Shown: positions 52,783 to 62,782, numbered from the stretch's first letter. The stretch: DNA of 64,000 bases from DASXMT01 sp963812965 (GCA_963812965.1 CAWEXG010000002.1:434001-498000); one strand, 5' to 3'. The notes: a model not told the origin generated them from the sequence alone. Numbers and translations are program-made.

Positions 52783-55700
52783 ATGTTCCGGGGACGTCGC
52801 AACACAGCAGTAACCCGCGATGCCCAGGCTGAGAATTCTCAATCTGGGAAAGTTCTCGCGGGGGGGGGTGGGGGAGTAACTCCCTAAGTTTTTCCCACGC
52901 ACAGTCACGTAATGCTCACTTCACCGGCGGCTATGCCCGCCGGTTTTTCGCGGCCATAACAGCAACACTCCTGGTGATAGGCGTAATAACAGGCACTGTG
53001 GCTGGAATTGGCGTCACCACAGCCAGTGCAGCCACCCCGTTGTCGATCACCACGACCTCGCCACTGCCATTGGCACCGCTGAATACCCCGTACTCGGTCA
53101 CCTTGACAGCCACTGGTGGCACTGGTTCTGACACCTGGAGCGTAGCTACTGGGTCCACACTGCCCAGCTGGCTGAGCCTGGATACAACGACTGGTGTGCT
53201 GTCTGGCACCCCAACGACAGATGCCACTGCCACCTTTGCAGTGACCGTCACCGACTCGGCCAGCCCTGCTGACACCGCTACCTCGGGTCAGCTCACGCTG
53301 TATGCCGGAAACGGCGGGACGGAGCCGTTCTCGCTCAACATGACGTCGGGCTCCTGGACGGTGCTGTCGAGCTCTGCTCCGGAACCCTTCCCACCCCAGA
53401 CGACCACCACGCTCACTGGCCAGGTTGATCCGCTCACCGGTGTCATCTCTGGGGCAACGTTGAGCTTGCCGGAGCAACCGAATACATGCAGCGCAGCTGC
53501 TGGAGGGTGCACCACCTACATCATGACTGAGGCCGATCCGGGTACGGCCACCGGCCAGATCAACTCGAATGGTGGCATCACTCTCAACGACAGCCTTTCG
53601 TACACCCTCGACATCACCTCACCACCGATAGCCGCCGGTGAGAGCTGCCTGTCGACCCCGATCAACATGGTCTTCCAGTCCACTGCTCCCTATAACTCAA
53701 GCACCGGCGATGTGACGATCGCTGCATCCAACTACACCATCCCCGACTTCACCGATGTGCCAGGGGCTCCCCCTGCGCCGGGAGGATACCCAGGCTCCTG
53801 TGGGATCGCTGAAGGCTCGCTTAATAATGGGAACTACCCGTTCCAGGTGGCAGGCAGCACCAACAACAACACCACGCTCAACCTCCAGGGCACTGGTCTT
53901 CCCATCCCACCACCACCAGGGAAGGCCACCACGAACGTGCTCTCGGCCAGCCCTGCCAGCCCGCAGCTGACAACGACTTCGGTGACCCTGACCGATATGA
54001 TCAGCTCAGGCGGCGCCACGGCCACTACCGCTACGGGCAACATCAACTTCATCGCCAACGGCAACGTGCTTGCCACAGTACCGGTTAGCAACGGGGCTGC
54101 CACCTACACAACAACGACCTTGCCGAGCCAGACCAATCAGCTGACGGCGATCTACTCCGGCGATTTCCACTACTCCGGCAGCACCTCGGCGGTGGTGCCG
54201 TACACAATCCAACCGCTGCCATCAGTCACGCTGAACTTGCCCACCGCAGTCGAGCTGTCGTCGCCGACCCCGACCCCGATGTCAGTGACCATCGCCAACC
54301 CCTCGACGAGCCAGACGTGGAGTTCCAACTACCTCCAAATCCAGATCCAGAACCCGAACGGATTCGAAACTGGCGATGCGACAGTCGCCTACCAAGACAG
54401 TGCGGGCGATTGGTGCCAGATGCCAACGATCTTCAACGGCTGGCTGTTCGTGTACTTCAGCGGTTTCGCAACCTCATGTGGCACACCACCCAGCTCGTTC
54501 TCGCTTGCTCCTGGAGCTTCGATCACCCTCAATCTCCAGGTTTCACTTACGTATGACCCCAATCAGTATGGTCCCGGCGAAGCGGACGTCATTGCAACGC
54601 TCTACAACGGGAGCTGCACGGTTCCGGTCACGGGCCTCTTCCCGTGCACTCCATCCGACAGCCCGTTCAACTCCATCGCGCTCGACACCCAGTGGCGCTC
54701 CCCAAGCCGATGGCACGTTCATCATGACCTATGGGGCACGGTCTCCGGTGAGCTTCAGCAACAACAGTATTCCCACGACGCCGGTGCCCGAGGGGTACAC
54801 GATCCTTCCATACGTCTTTGTGATGGCTGCGTCAGATCCGTACGGCATCATGCCCGGCCCGTCAGGGTCGATCACGTATCTCGTTGACGGTGTGCAGGTC
54901 GCTACGAGCGGCACGAGAGGTACTGGTCCGGGCAGTGTCGTTCTCGCTACCGCTGGTCTGACTCCAGGGACCCATACGCTCACCATGGAGTACTCCGGCG
55001 ACCCGGTCTACTCCCCGAGCTCGTACTCCCAGACGTTCACCGTGGCGCCACCAGCTCCTGGCACATCGTTCGTCTGTCAGACCACTCATCCGAGCACCCC
55101 AACGATCAATGCATCAGTGGAGGCCGTGGCCACCGTGCCAGCTCTGGCACCGAGCGGTTCGACCGTGGCCGTCAGTGCTCTCGATCTGACGTTGAACATG
55201 GACCCGAATGGTGGACCTCAAACCTTTGCGCCTGTGAGCAACCCCACCATTGGGCTCTCTCCTGGTGGTGGCACGATCGCGCCTCCTGGGGCGACCCCGA
55301 CGAAGGCCAACGGCGTCGACTCTGTGAGCTGGACCGGGCTTTCTGCAACGGTGCCGATCTCCGGCACCCCGGGCTCGGTCGTCCCCGTCGGGGTCTCTTC
55401 CCTGAGCTTCACTGGCGGAGCGAACGTCTCCTACACCTGCAACCCAGTCGACCCGACGGCACCTGCCGTCGTGCAGCAGGTCGAAGTGTCTGGGACGACG
55501 TTGACCACGGGCCCAAGTGGTTCAGCCGCTGTCGGCGCACCGGTAACGCTGACCGCAACGGTGTTCCCGACGCCTCCTAGCTTCGGGGAGAGCAGTCTTC
55601 CCTTTAGTGGTCAAGTGGACTTCTTCGACGGCACCACCGATCTCGGAACGGCCCCTGTTGGGAGCGTTGGAAACGCCAACTCCGGCATCGCCACCCTCAC

Positions 55701-56832
55701 CACCAACTCGCTGGCCCCCGGTCAACACACCCTGACAGCCGTGTGGAGCGGCGGTGGGACGGCAATTCAAACCTCTGTTCCAGTGAACTTCCAGGTAGGC
55801 ACCGCCCCAGTGATTGTCACCCAACCCACCAACCAGACCACCAGTGCAGGAGCAACCACAACGTTCACCACCACAGCAACCGGTGATCCAACCCCCACAT
55901 TCCAGTGGCAGCTCTCCACCAATGGAGGCACGACCTGGTCAAACATCTCTGGTGCTACCGCTTCCTCCTACACCACACCAGCCACAACAGCCTCTGACAA
56001 CGGCAACCAGTACCAGGCCATCGTGAGCAACTCTGCAGGACCAGCTGTAACCACTAATCCAGCCACCCTGACCGTTTTGGCACCGTCAACCACCGGCTAC
56101 CGCCTGGTAGCTGCCAATGGAGCTGTCTCTACCTTCGGAAATGCTGGCAACTACGGCTCAGAAGCTGGACAGCCACTCAATGCACCAATTGTTGGTATGG
56201 CAGCAACCCCTGACAACAAGGGCTACTGGATGGTCGGAGCTGATGGAGGGATCTTTACCTTTGGCGATGCCACCTACTACGGATCAGAAGGTGGACAACA
56301 CTTAAACCAGCCCATTGTTGGCATGACAGCAACCCCTGATGGGAAGGGCTACTGGTTAGTTGCAGCTGACGGCGGCATCTTCACCTTCGGTGACGCTGCC
56401 TTTTACGGTTCAGAAGGTGGACAACACTTAAACCAGCCCATCGTGGGCATGGCAGCTACTCCTGACGGCAATGGTTACTGGCTCGTAGCAAGCGACGGAG
56501 GCATCTTCACCTTCGGAGATGCCCCCTTCCTTGGTTCTGAAGGAGGACAGTCGCTCAACGCCCCGGTAGTCGGTATGGCAACGAGCTCAACCGGCTCCGG
56601 CTACTGGCTAGTAGCCAAAGACGGAGGCATCTTCACCTTCGGGAACGCCACCTTCAACGGCTCGGCATCTGGTCAATCCAATGCACCTGTTATTGGGATC
56701 ACACCGACTTCCAACGGTGGTGGCTACTGGTTAGGTGCACAAGACGGAGGCATCTTCACCTTCGGCAACGCACCGTTCAACGGCTCAGGGGCGGGGAGTT
56801 TCAGCGCCCCGGTGGTTGCCATCGCGCCGTAG
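52783..56832 (+). CDS. Large secreted Ig-like protein with GYWLVA-DGGIFTFGDA repeats
   Basis: From ATG 52783 the frame (MFRGRRNTAVTRDAQAENSQ) is lost at the G tract 52860-52874. One extra G would join it to the signal sequence RRFFAAITATLLVIGVITGT...TTASAA at 52940-53035. Next come a putative Ig (He_PIG) domain (SVTLTATGGTGSDTWSVATG), Big_3-type repeats (FIANGNVLATVPVSNGAATY, TAIYSGDFHYSGSTSAVV), a one-base shift near 54698, further Ig-like modules, and six C-terminal repeats of about 45 residues (GYWLVAADGGIFTFGDAAFY) from 56094. This repeat type is characteristic of Acidimicrobiia. Probably cell-surface or matrix adhesin; no anchor seen. Confidence 0.82.
52860..52874. repeat. G9-T-G5 homopolymer tract in the 5' coding region
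   Basis: Nine G, one T, five G, directly between the likely start codon region and the signal peptide of the surface protein. In the given length the ATG frame ends at a TAA (52885). A change of one base would open the whole protein. Either a contingency tract or a homopolymer miscall. Confidence 0.7.
52923..52947 (+). terminator. Terminator-like hairpin inside the surface-protein signal region
   Basis: Stem CCGGCGG (52924-52930) with CCGCCGG, short loop, followed by TTTTT. It lies within what should be coding sequence, just before the hydrophobic signal segment. It may be coincidental or act when translation fails upstream. Confidence 0.4.
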
Positions 56833-57439
56833 GGAGCGCCAGAACCAAGAAGGACGTGCGGTCGCTGTCCCTGGGGTGCTTGTTTCGGCCCCCAGGGACA
56901 ACGAACCGGACGGCCGGTAACGCCAGCAGCAGAACACCAACAGATCGCCAGTGGTTCCCCAACCCGGGAACCGGTCAACAGTGTGTGGCCCCCCGCCCCC
57001 TAACCCCGGACGGGGGACCACGCAGTCTCTTCGGTCAAGAACGAGGTAAGAGTCTCAATGCCCGGCGGGTGGTGATTTGGACCATAGATGGATAGCTATT
57101 TAGACCATCATCGACTTACGATCTAGACCACTGTCTGATAGCGGTTTGGACCACATTTACACGGCGCAGTCCGATCCAGGATGACGATGGTCGACGAGAT
57201 TCCGAGCTCGACAGCTGAACCCGCTTTTCACCAGCACGAACGGTGGTGTGGTGATGGAGATGTCGGTAGCCGGATGGCCGGTCATGGTAAGACAGCATCA
57301 CCAATAGAACGCCACGGGAACCCAGCACAGCCAGCCTGGGAACCGGTCTTACAGCATGTGGCCCCCGCCCCCTAACCCCGGACGGAGGACCATACTACCC
57401 ATTCGCTGAGGCTCTCAGCTGGGCTCTACGATTCAAGAC
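56833..57439. repeat. Intergenic region with a 55-bp direct repeat and four 23-bp-spaced motifs
   Basis: No gene supported. Two imperfect 55-bp copies at 56966-57020 and 57338-57392 share GGGAACCGGTC and the block CCGCCCCCTAACCCCGGACG. Between them an 11-bp motif (ATTTGGACCAT or variants) occurs at 57075, 57098, 57121 and 57144, exactly 23 bp apart, often preceded by GATAGC. This spacing resembles the multiple transposase sites at IS21-type ends, so a transposon relic is likely. Confidence 0.6.
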
Positions 57440-58378
57440 ATGTCAGCACGATCACGAAACCTGCCTCGCCGGTCTTGTATGTCGTCGCCCGGCTCCAACG
57501 AGCGATTCCTGGCCAAGGCCCCCACGGTCCCGGCCGACATGAGCTTCCTGGACCTGGAGGACTCGGTGGCTCCCCTCGAGAAGGAGGGGGCCCGGCTGAA
57601 GGTGGCCGACGCCATCAAGAACCTGGCGTGGGACGACCGTGTGCTGTGCGTGCGCATCAATGCGTGGGACACCGAGTGGACCTACGGCGATGTCATCGAG
57701 GTAGTGAGCAACGCAGGCGAGCGGCTCGACGAGCTGATGCTTCCCAAGGTCCAGTCGGCGGCAGAAGTGGTCGCCCTCGACCTTCTGTTGAGCCAGGTGG
57801 AGAAGAAGAGCGGGCTTCCGGTGGGCCACATCGGCATCGAGGCCCAGATCGAGACCACCCGTGGCCTGATCAACGTGGAGGAGATCTGTGCCGCCTCACC
57901 TCGGCTCGAGACCATCATCTTCGGGCCGGCCGACTTCGCCGCTTCGATGGAGATGCCGGTGCTGACCGGAGGCGTGGCCATCCCCGAGTACCCCGGTGAC
58001 CATTTCAACTACGTGTTCTCCAAGATCCTGATGGCCGGCCGAGCCAACGGCCTCCAGGTCATCGACGGTCCGTTCCTGAAGATCCGCGAGCTGGACGGTC
58101 TGCGTGAGTTCTCGCAGCGGACCCGGGTGCTCGGCTACGACGGGAAGTGGGCGCTCACGCCCGATCAGGTCGGCGTGCTGAACGAGGTGTACTCGCCGAC
58201 CCAGGAGCAGTTCGACCGGGCGTGGGACATTCTCGATGCCTATCGCCGTGCCACCGAGGACGATCGCACCGGAGCGGTCATGTTCGGGGACGAGATGATC
58301 GACGAGGCCAGCCGGAAGATGGCCACCAAGTTCGTCATCCGTGGCGAACGCGCCGGCCTCGCTCGTACGGCCGGCTGA
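57440..58378 (+). CDS. mcl: Malyl-CoA/beta-methylmalyl-CoA lyase (HpcH/HpaI, CitE-like)
   Basis: 312 aa from ATG 57440. Cleaves methylmalyl-CoA to glyoxylate and propionyl-CoA in the ethylmalonyl-CoA pathway. SCMSSPGSNERFLAKAPTVP, FLDLEDSVAPLEKEGAR, VLCVRINAWDTEWTYGDVIE, LMLPKVQSAAEVVALDLLL, GIEAQIETTRGLINVEEI, IIFGPADFAASM and GDEMIDEASRKMATKFV agree with actinobacterial enzymes of this group as I remember them. It converges with the methylsuccinyl-CoA dehydrogenase gene, which supports the pathway assignment. Confidence 0.85.
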   Translation: MSARSRNLPRRSCMSSPGSNERFLAKAPTVPADMSFLDLEDSVAPLEKEGARLKVADAIKNLAWDDRVLCVRINAWDTEWTYGDVIEVVSNAGERLDELMLPKVQSAAEVVALDLLLSQVEKKSGLPVGHIGIEAQIETTRGLINVEEICAASPRLETIIFGPADFAASMEMPVLTGGVAIPEYPGDHFNYVFSKILMAGRANGLQVIDGPFLKIRELDGLREFSQRTRVLGYDGKWALTPDQVGVLNEVYSPTQEQFDRAWDILDAYRRATEDDRTGAVMFGDEMIDEASRKMATKFVIRGERAGLARTAG

Positions 58379-58381
58379 GTC

Positions 58382-60004
58382 TTACCGTTTGAGCAGGCCG
58401 CGGGCGATCACCTTGAGGGCCAGGGTCTCGTCGGCGCCCTCGAAGATGGAGAGCACCCGGGCGTCCACGAAGTAACGGCTGACCGGGAACTCCTCGGCGT
58501 AGCCCATGCCGCCGTGGATCTGGAGTGCCTCTCGGGTGACCCACTCCGCCGCTCGGCACACGTAGGCCTTGACCATCGACGCTTCGAGCGCACCCTCACC
58601 CTTGGCCATCAGCCGGGCCACCTCGTAGGAGAACTGCCGGGTGGCCTGGATGAGAACGGCCATCCTGCCCAGTTTGGCCTGGGTGAGCTGGTAGTCGACG
58701 ATGGCGGAGCCGAACACCGTGCGGTTGTGGGCGTACTCGAGCGCGGCCTCGTATGCGGCCCGCATCAGGCCCAGCGCCCGGGCGGCCGTCTGCAGGCGGC
58801 CGTTCTCGAAGCCCTGCATCTGCAGGTAGAACCCTTTGCCCAGTCCTTCCTCTCCACCGACCAGGTTGGCGTCGGGGACGAACCAGTTCTCGAAGGCCAG
58901 CTCGTAGGAGTGCATCCCCCGGTAGCCGAGGGTGTCGATGGGCCGGCCTTCGAGGCGACCGGGCGATCCTGATGGCCTGCCACTCACCCCCGGCTCCTGG
59001 TCGAACACGAACCCGTGACCGTCGCCACGTGGCTTCTCCACGATGAACATGGACAGTCCCCGGTGGGCTTTGGTCTTGTCCGGGTCGGTCCGGGCCAGCA
59101 GCATCAGGACATCGGCGCGGGCGGCGAACGTGCACCACGTCTTCACCCCGTTGATCAACCAGCCACCGGTTGTCCGGGTCGCGGCGGTGACGACACCGGC
59201 AACGTCCGAGCCGAAGTCGGGCTCGGTGACGGCGACTGCTCCCATCACCTCGGCCGTGGCCAGCTTGGGCAGCCAGTACTGCTTCTGTTCCTCGGTGCCT
59301 CCGAAGACCAGCGCGCGGGTGAGGATCTCCGGCCGGGTGATCAACGAGCCTCCAGCACCCAGCGATCCCCAGGACAGCTCCTCGGTCGCCACCACCATGC
59401 CCAGGTAGTCGCTCTCGCCGCCGGTGGCGAACCCGCCGTACTCCTCGGGGACCGACATGCCGAAGCCGCCCATCTCGGCCATCCCCTCGATGATCTCCTC
59501 GGGGATGTCGGTGTTCTCCCGGTGGATGCGCTCGGCCCGGGGCCGGATCTGCTCCTCGGCGAACCGGTGGAAGGTGTCGCGCACCAGCTCGAAGTCGGGG
59601 TCTAGGTGCGACGGTCCTGGCTCCTCCGCCAGCGAGGCCAGAACCTCCGGCCGTCGGAACGCCGACAGGAACGTGGTTGCCGGCGCCAGCCAGTCCGGTG
59701 AGACGCCCCACAGCGACTCCCGGCCGACCAACCGTGCGGCCAGGTCGGCGAGCGCGTCAGCGGTGAACGCACAGGCGATGCGGGCTTCGGTGGCGCCGCG
59801 TGCGCCGTAGCCGAGGACGGCCTCAGCGGTGCGGACGGCAGCGGCGGCGTGGGCCAGGTCGTAAGCGAGAACCTGGGCGTGGTCGGGCCCGCCGGCAGCG
59901 GACAGAGCAGTGATACCGGCATCCACGACGGAGGTGGCGACGGCGACCGCTTCGGCGGCAGCGGGAAGATCGGGTGACGGCAACGGGTCGGGAGTCACGC
60001 GCAA
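58382..60004 (-). CDS. mcd: (2S)-methylsuccinyl-CoA dehydrogenase
   Basis: 540 aa, with the helical N-terminal extension of about 140 residues that sets Mcd apart from ordinary acyl-CoA dehydrogenases. Core: VPEEYGGFATGGESDYLGMV, VAVTEPDFGSDVAGVVTAAT, LGYRGMHSYELAFENWFVPD, GFENGRLQTAARALGLMRAA, QIHGGMGYAEEFPVSRYFVD and SIFEGADETLALKVIARGLL with the catalytic Glu. Oxidises methylsuccinyl-CoA to mesaconyl-CoA, which the MaoC protein at 61155 and the lyase at 57440 would then process. Confidence 0.82.
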   Translation of the reverse strand: MRVTPDPLPSPDLPAAAEAVAVATSVVDAGITALSAAGGPDHAQVLAYDLAHAAAAVRTAEAVLGYGARGATEARIACAFTADALADLAARLVGRESLWGVSPDWLAPATTFLSAFRRPEVLASLAEEPGPSHLDPDFELVRDTFHRFAEEQIRPRAERIHRENTDIPEEIIEGMAEMGGFGMSVPEEYGGFATGGESDYLGMVVATEELSWGSLGAGGSLITRPEILTRALVFGGTEEQKQYWLPKLATAEVMGAVAVTEPDFGSDVAGVVTAATRTTGGWLINGVKTWCTFAARADVLMLLARTDPDKTKAHRGLSMFIVEKPRGDGHGFVFDQEPGVSGRPSGSPGRLEGRPIDTLGYRGMHSYELAFENWFVPDANLVGGEEGLGKGFYLQMQGFENGRLQTAARALGLMRAAYEAALEYAHNRTVFGSAIVDYQLTQAKLGRMAVLIQATRQFSYEVARLMAKGEGALEASMVKAYVCRAAEWVTREALQIHGGMGYAEEFPVSRYFVDARVLSIFEGADETLALKVIARGLLKR

Positions 60005-60026
60005 AGGCTACCGACGACTCGTCGCC

Positions 60027-60668
60027 TCACTTGCTGGGCCTCTGAGCCACAACGGTGACCAATGGTGGAAGCACCACCGGATCGTCTCCGGGGTCCACGT
60101 CGGTGAGCATGGTCAGGTAGTCGGCGACCGGCCCCGGCCCTACCCCGGCGGGCGCTTCGGCCCAGGCATCCACGGTGATAAGACCGACGTCCCGCGCCAA
60201 CGCGGGGAGCATGGCCCCGATGTCGGGGTGCCGGGCGCTGGGCATCGAGAAGGGCTTTCCGTCGATCCGTCCGGCCGAGGTGATCGGCTCCTGGGCCACC
60301 ACCCACCCACCGGGCTTGACGGCTGCGGCCATGCGCGCCAGGACCACCGCCGGGTCCATCACATGAAGCAACAGGAACCGGCAGCACGCCAGGTCGACCA
60401 GCTCGGGAAGGCGCAGGTCCTCTCCCGCCTGGGTGATGGCGAGCACCTGGCTGTGCGCCGCCGCAGCCTCGGCGACCTCGTCACGTGCGGCCGGATCGCT
60501 GTCCACGGCGTAGACCCGCCCGTCGTGCCCGACGATCTCCGCAAGCGCCACCGAGACGTCGCCTCCGCCGGCGCCGACGTCGACACACGTCCAGCCAGGA
60601 CCGATCGCCAACCGGTCCAGCGCGGTTGCGAGCGGTCGGCGGTAGACGTCGTCCCTCAACCCTTGCAT
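60027..60668 (-). CDS. Class I SAM-dependent methyltransferase
   Basis: About 213 aa if it starts at 60668 (MQGLRDDVYRRPLATALDRL); the frame is open to 60764. Motif I CVDVGAGGGDVSVALAEIVG, acidic motif II VYAVDSDPAARDEV, motif III LRLPELVDLACCRFLLLHVM, and PGGWVVAQEPITSAG. Substrate unknown. It lies between mcd and the DUF6941 gene, on the same strand as mcd. Confidence 0.85.
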   Translation of the reverse strand: MQGLRDDVYRRPLATALDRLAIGPGWTCVDVGAGGGDVSVALAEIVGHDGRVYAVDSDPAARDEVAEAAAAHSQVLAITQAGEDLRLPELVDLACCRFLLLHVMDPAVVLARMAAAVKPGGWVVAQEPITSAGRIDGKPFSMPSARHPDIGAMLPALARDVGLITVDAWAEAPAGVGPGPVADYLTMLTDVDPGDDPVVLPPLVTVVAQRPSK

Positions 60669-60708
60669 CCCGCACACGCTATCCCGGTCACAGGAACCAG
60701 TAACCTCG

Positions 60709-61149
60709 ATGTTCGTGAAGGTAATGATGATGTTGTGTGACTCAGCCCAAGTGGCCGACGGCAAGCTCTACATCTTGGGTGGTGGGTGGAGTATGACGGG
60801 ACCGGATGCAGTCCCGTCCGCCATCGCCCTGAAGATCGATGTCGGCTGGCACGAGGCGGACATGGCCCACCATTGGGAGCTCTACCTGGAGAATGCCGAC
60901 GGGCAGCCGGTCATGATCGAGACGCCCGAAGGCGAGCACTCGGTCGAAGTGCGGGGAGAGTTCACGGTGGGTCGCCCGCCGGGTATTCCCGAAGGGTCGC
61001 CCATCGACGTGGCGTTGGCCGTGAACCTCGGGCCGCTCCCGCTCGTGCCGGGGACCAGGTACACCTGGCGTATGTCGATCGACGGGGAGTCCCACGACGA
61101 CTGGATGCTCGGCTTCACGACCCGGCCCGCCGTGCCGGTAGAGCCCTGA
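60709..61149 (+). CDS. DUF6941-like protein
   Basis: 146 aa from ATG 60709 (ATG 60724 possible). MLCDSAQVADGKLYILGGGW, SAIALKIDVGWHEADMAHHW, GEFTVGRPPGIPEGSPIDVA, LAVNLGPLPLVPGTRYTWRM, MLGFTTRPA. A compact beta-rich protein of an uncharacterised actinobacterial family. No catalytic motif. Five bases separate it from the MaoC gene, so they share a transcript. Confidence 0.82.
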   Translation: MFVKVMMMLCDSAQVADGKLYILGGGWSMTGPDAVPSAIALKIDVGWHEADMAHHWELYLENADGQPVMIETPEGEHSVEVRGEFTVGRPPGIPEGSPIDVALAVNLGPLPLVPGTRYTWRMSIDGESHDDWMLGFTTRPAVPVEP

Positions 61150-61154
61150 GCCCC

Positions 61155-61667
61155 GTGACCACCTACGACCGCCCCTTCGGCCGGGCCTTCGAGGACTTCG
61201 AGCCGGGCGACGTCTACCGGCATTGGCCGGGAAAGACGATCACCGAGGCTGACGACCACCTCTTCTGCATGATCACCATGAACCATCATCCGCTCCACAC
61301 CAACGCATGGTTTGCGGAGCACGAGACGGTGCACGGGAAGAACGTGGTGGTCGGCAACCTGGTCTACTCCCTGGCGCTCGGCATGAGCGTGCCCGATGTG
61401 AGTGGTGCCGCCATCGCCAACCTCGAGGTCGAGTCGCTCATTCACCGCTCCCCGACCTTCCACGGGGACACCATCTACGCCGAGACCAAGGTGATCGAGA
61501 AGGTGGCGTCGAAGTCCCGGGACGACCGTGGTGTGGTGACTGTGGAGACCAAGGCGTTCAACCAGCACGGGGACGAGGTCTGTTTCTTCCGGCGCAAGGT
61601 CATGGTGTGGAAGCGAGCGGCCATGCCGGAGCGGCGTCGCCCGTATGCAGACGGCGTCTGGGACTGA
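61155..61667 (+). CDS. MaoC-family dehydratase, probable mesaconyl-CoA hydratase
   Basis: 170 aa from GTG 61155. Hotdog hydratase: DVYRHWPGKTITEADDHLFC, MITMNHHPLHTNAWFAEHET, KNVVVGNLVYSLALGMSVPD, IANLEVESLIHRSPTFHGDT and FRRKVMVWKR. It closely follows the single-domain MaoC proteins encoded beside mcl/mcd/ccr in actinobacteria. It would hydrate mesaconyl-C1-CoA to beta-methylmalyl-CoA between Mcd and Mcl. Its end overlaps the presumed mutY start. Confidence 0.82.
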   Translation: MTTYDRPFGRAFEDFEPGDVYRHWPGKTITEADDHLFCMITMNHHPLHTNAWFAEHETVHGKNVVVGNLVYSLALGMSVPDVSGAAIANLEVESLIHRSPTFHGDTIYAETKVIEKVASKSRDDRGVVTVETKAFNQHGDEVCFFRRKVMVWKRAAMPERRRPYADGVWD

Positions 61668-62691
61668 CCCGACGGCGTCTGGGACCAGTCGGTCACAGCG
61701 CCGGTCGTCGCAGCCACCGCCACATCGACCAGCACGCCTCCGGGCGTTCGGCCGAGCTGTTGCCGAGTGGGGCGAGGCCGGAGACGCTGCCACTGCCGAC
61801 GCAGGTGAGGCCGGCGGCGCTGTCGGAGCCGCTGCCGGCGCCGGGGATCGGGATGGCCCGGCATCACGTCGATCGGACCTTCCGTGGCGTCGGACCAGAG
61901 ACCCGTGGGCGGTCCTGGTTAGCGAGGTGATGGCACAGCAGACCCAGGTGGCACGGGTGGTGCCGGTGTTCGAACGGTTCATGGCTCGGTTTCCCACGCC
62001 GTCGGTGTGTGCGGCCTCACCGATGGGCGACGTGCTCGTATCGTGGGCAGGGCTCGGCTACAACCGGCGGGCTCGCAACCTGCACCGGGCAGCAGAGGTC
62101 ATCGTGGCGGATCACGGCGGCAGCGTGCCGGCCACGCTGGCCGATCTGATCGCCCTTCCCGGCGTGGGTGCCTATACGGCCAGGGCGGTGCTGGCGTTCG
62201 CGTTCGAGGCCGATGTGGGTGTGGTGGACACCAACGCCGGTCGGGTGCTGTCCCGAGCCGTCGCCGGTCGGTCGCTTCGGGGGGCCGAGGCACAGGCTCT
62301 GGTCGATGCCATGGTCCCGCCTGGTCGGGGGTGGTTGTTCGGCCAGTCGCTTCTCGACCTGGGGGCCCTGGTCTGTGTATCGGGCCGTCCAGTGTGCGAG
62401 CGCTGCCCGGTCCGACGTCGGTGTCGATGGGCGCTCGACGGTTGGCCTGATCCGGACCCGGCTCTGGGCTCGGCCGGTGTGTCGACCGCCCAGTCGGCGT
62501 TCCACGGCTCGGACCGGCAGGGACGAGGACGTCTGGTCGCCGCCCTCCGGGTGGGACCGGTGGCGGTGGCCGAGGCACCGGCAGTCATGGGATGGGCGCA
62601 GGATCACCACCGTGCGGAGCGGGTGTTACACGACCTGGTGAAGGAAGGACTGGTCTGCCACGCCGACACCGGTGTGCTCACCCTGCCGTGA
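61645..62691 (+). CDS. mutY: A/G-specific adenine glycosylase
   Basis: Removes adenine mispaired with 8-oxoguanine. VSEVMAQQTQVARVVPVFER holds the catalytic Glu, the HhH is LPGVGAYTARAVLAFAF, the catalytic Asp is in VVDTNAGRVLSR, and the 4Fe-4S cluster CVSGRPVCERCPVRRRC has the C-x6-C-x2-C-x5-C spacing. No NUDIX-like C-terminal domain, as in other short actinobacterial MutY. The first 75 residues are low-complexity and the start is uncertain; homology begins near LPWRRTRDPW (61870). Confidence 0.9.
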   Translation: MQTASGTDPTASGTSRSQRRSSQPPPHRPARLRAFGRAVAEWGEAGDAATADAGEAGGAVGAAAGAGDRDGPASRRSDLPWRRTRDPWAVLVSEVMAQQTQVARVVPVFERFMARFPTPSVCAASPMGDVLVSWAGLGYNRRARNLHRAAEVIVADHGGSVPATLADLIALPGVGAYTARAVLAFAFEADVGVVDTNAGRVLSRAVAGRSLRGAEAQALVDAMVPPGRGWLFGQSLLDLGALVCVSGRPVCERCPVRRRCRWALDGWPDPDPALGSAGVSTAQSAFHGSDRQGRGRLVAALRVGPVAVAEAPAVMGWAQDHHRAERVLHDLVKEGLVCHADTGVLTLP

Positions 62692-62752
62692 GGCGATCAG
62701 CTCTTCGGTCTGCATGTCCCGGCGAACGTCTCGTTGAGGGGCTGTGTCTTCA

Positions 62753-62782
62753 GGGGCCCAGGGCCCCCCGGGGGTGGGCCCC
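62753..62782. terminator. Very GC-rich bidirectional hairpin between mutY and the NHL gene
   Basis: GGGGCCCA (62753-62760) pairs with TGGGCCCC (62775-62782); inside, C5/G5 extends the stem. It lies in the convergent gap 62692-62789 and can act in both directions. No T-run, as is common for terminators in high-GC actinobacteria. Confidence 0.65.

Noticed and set aside
57116..57375. Short ORFs between the surface protein and mcl
   Set aside because: They overlap the repeat array on both strands and lack start signals or family resemblance.
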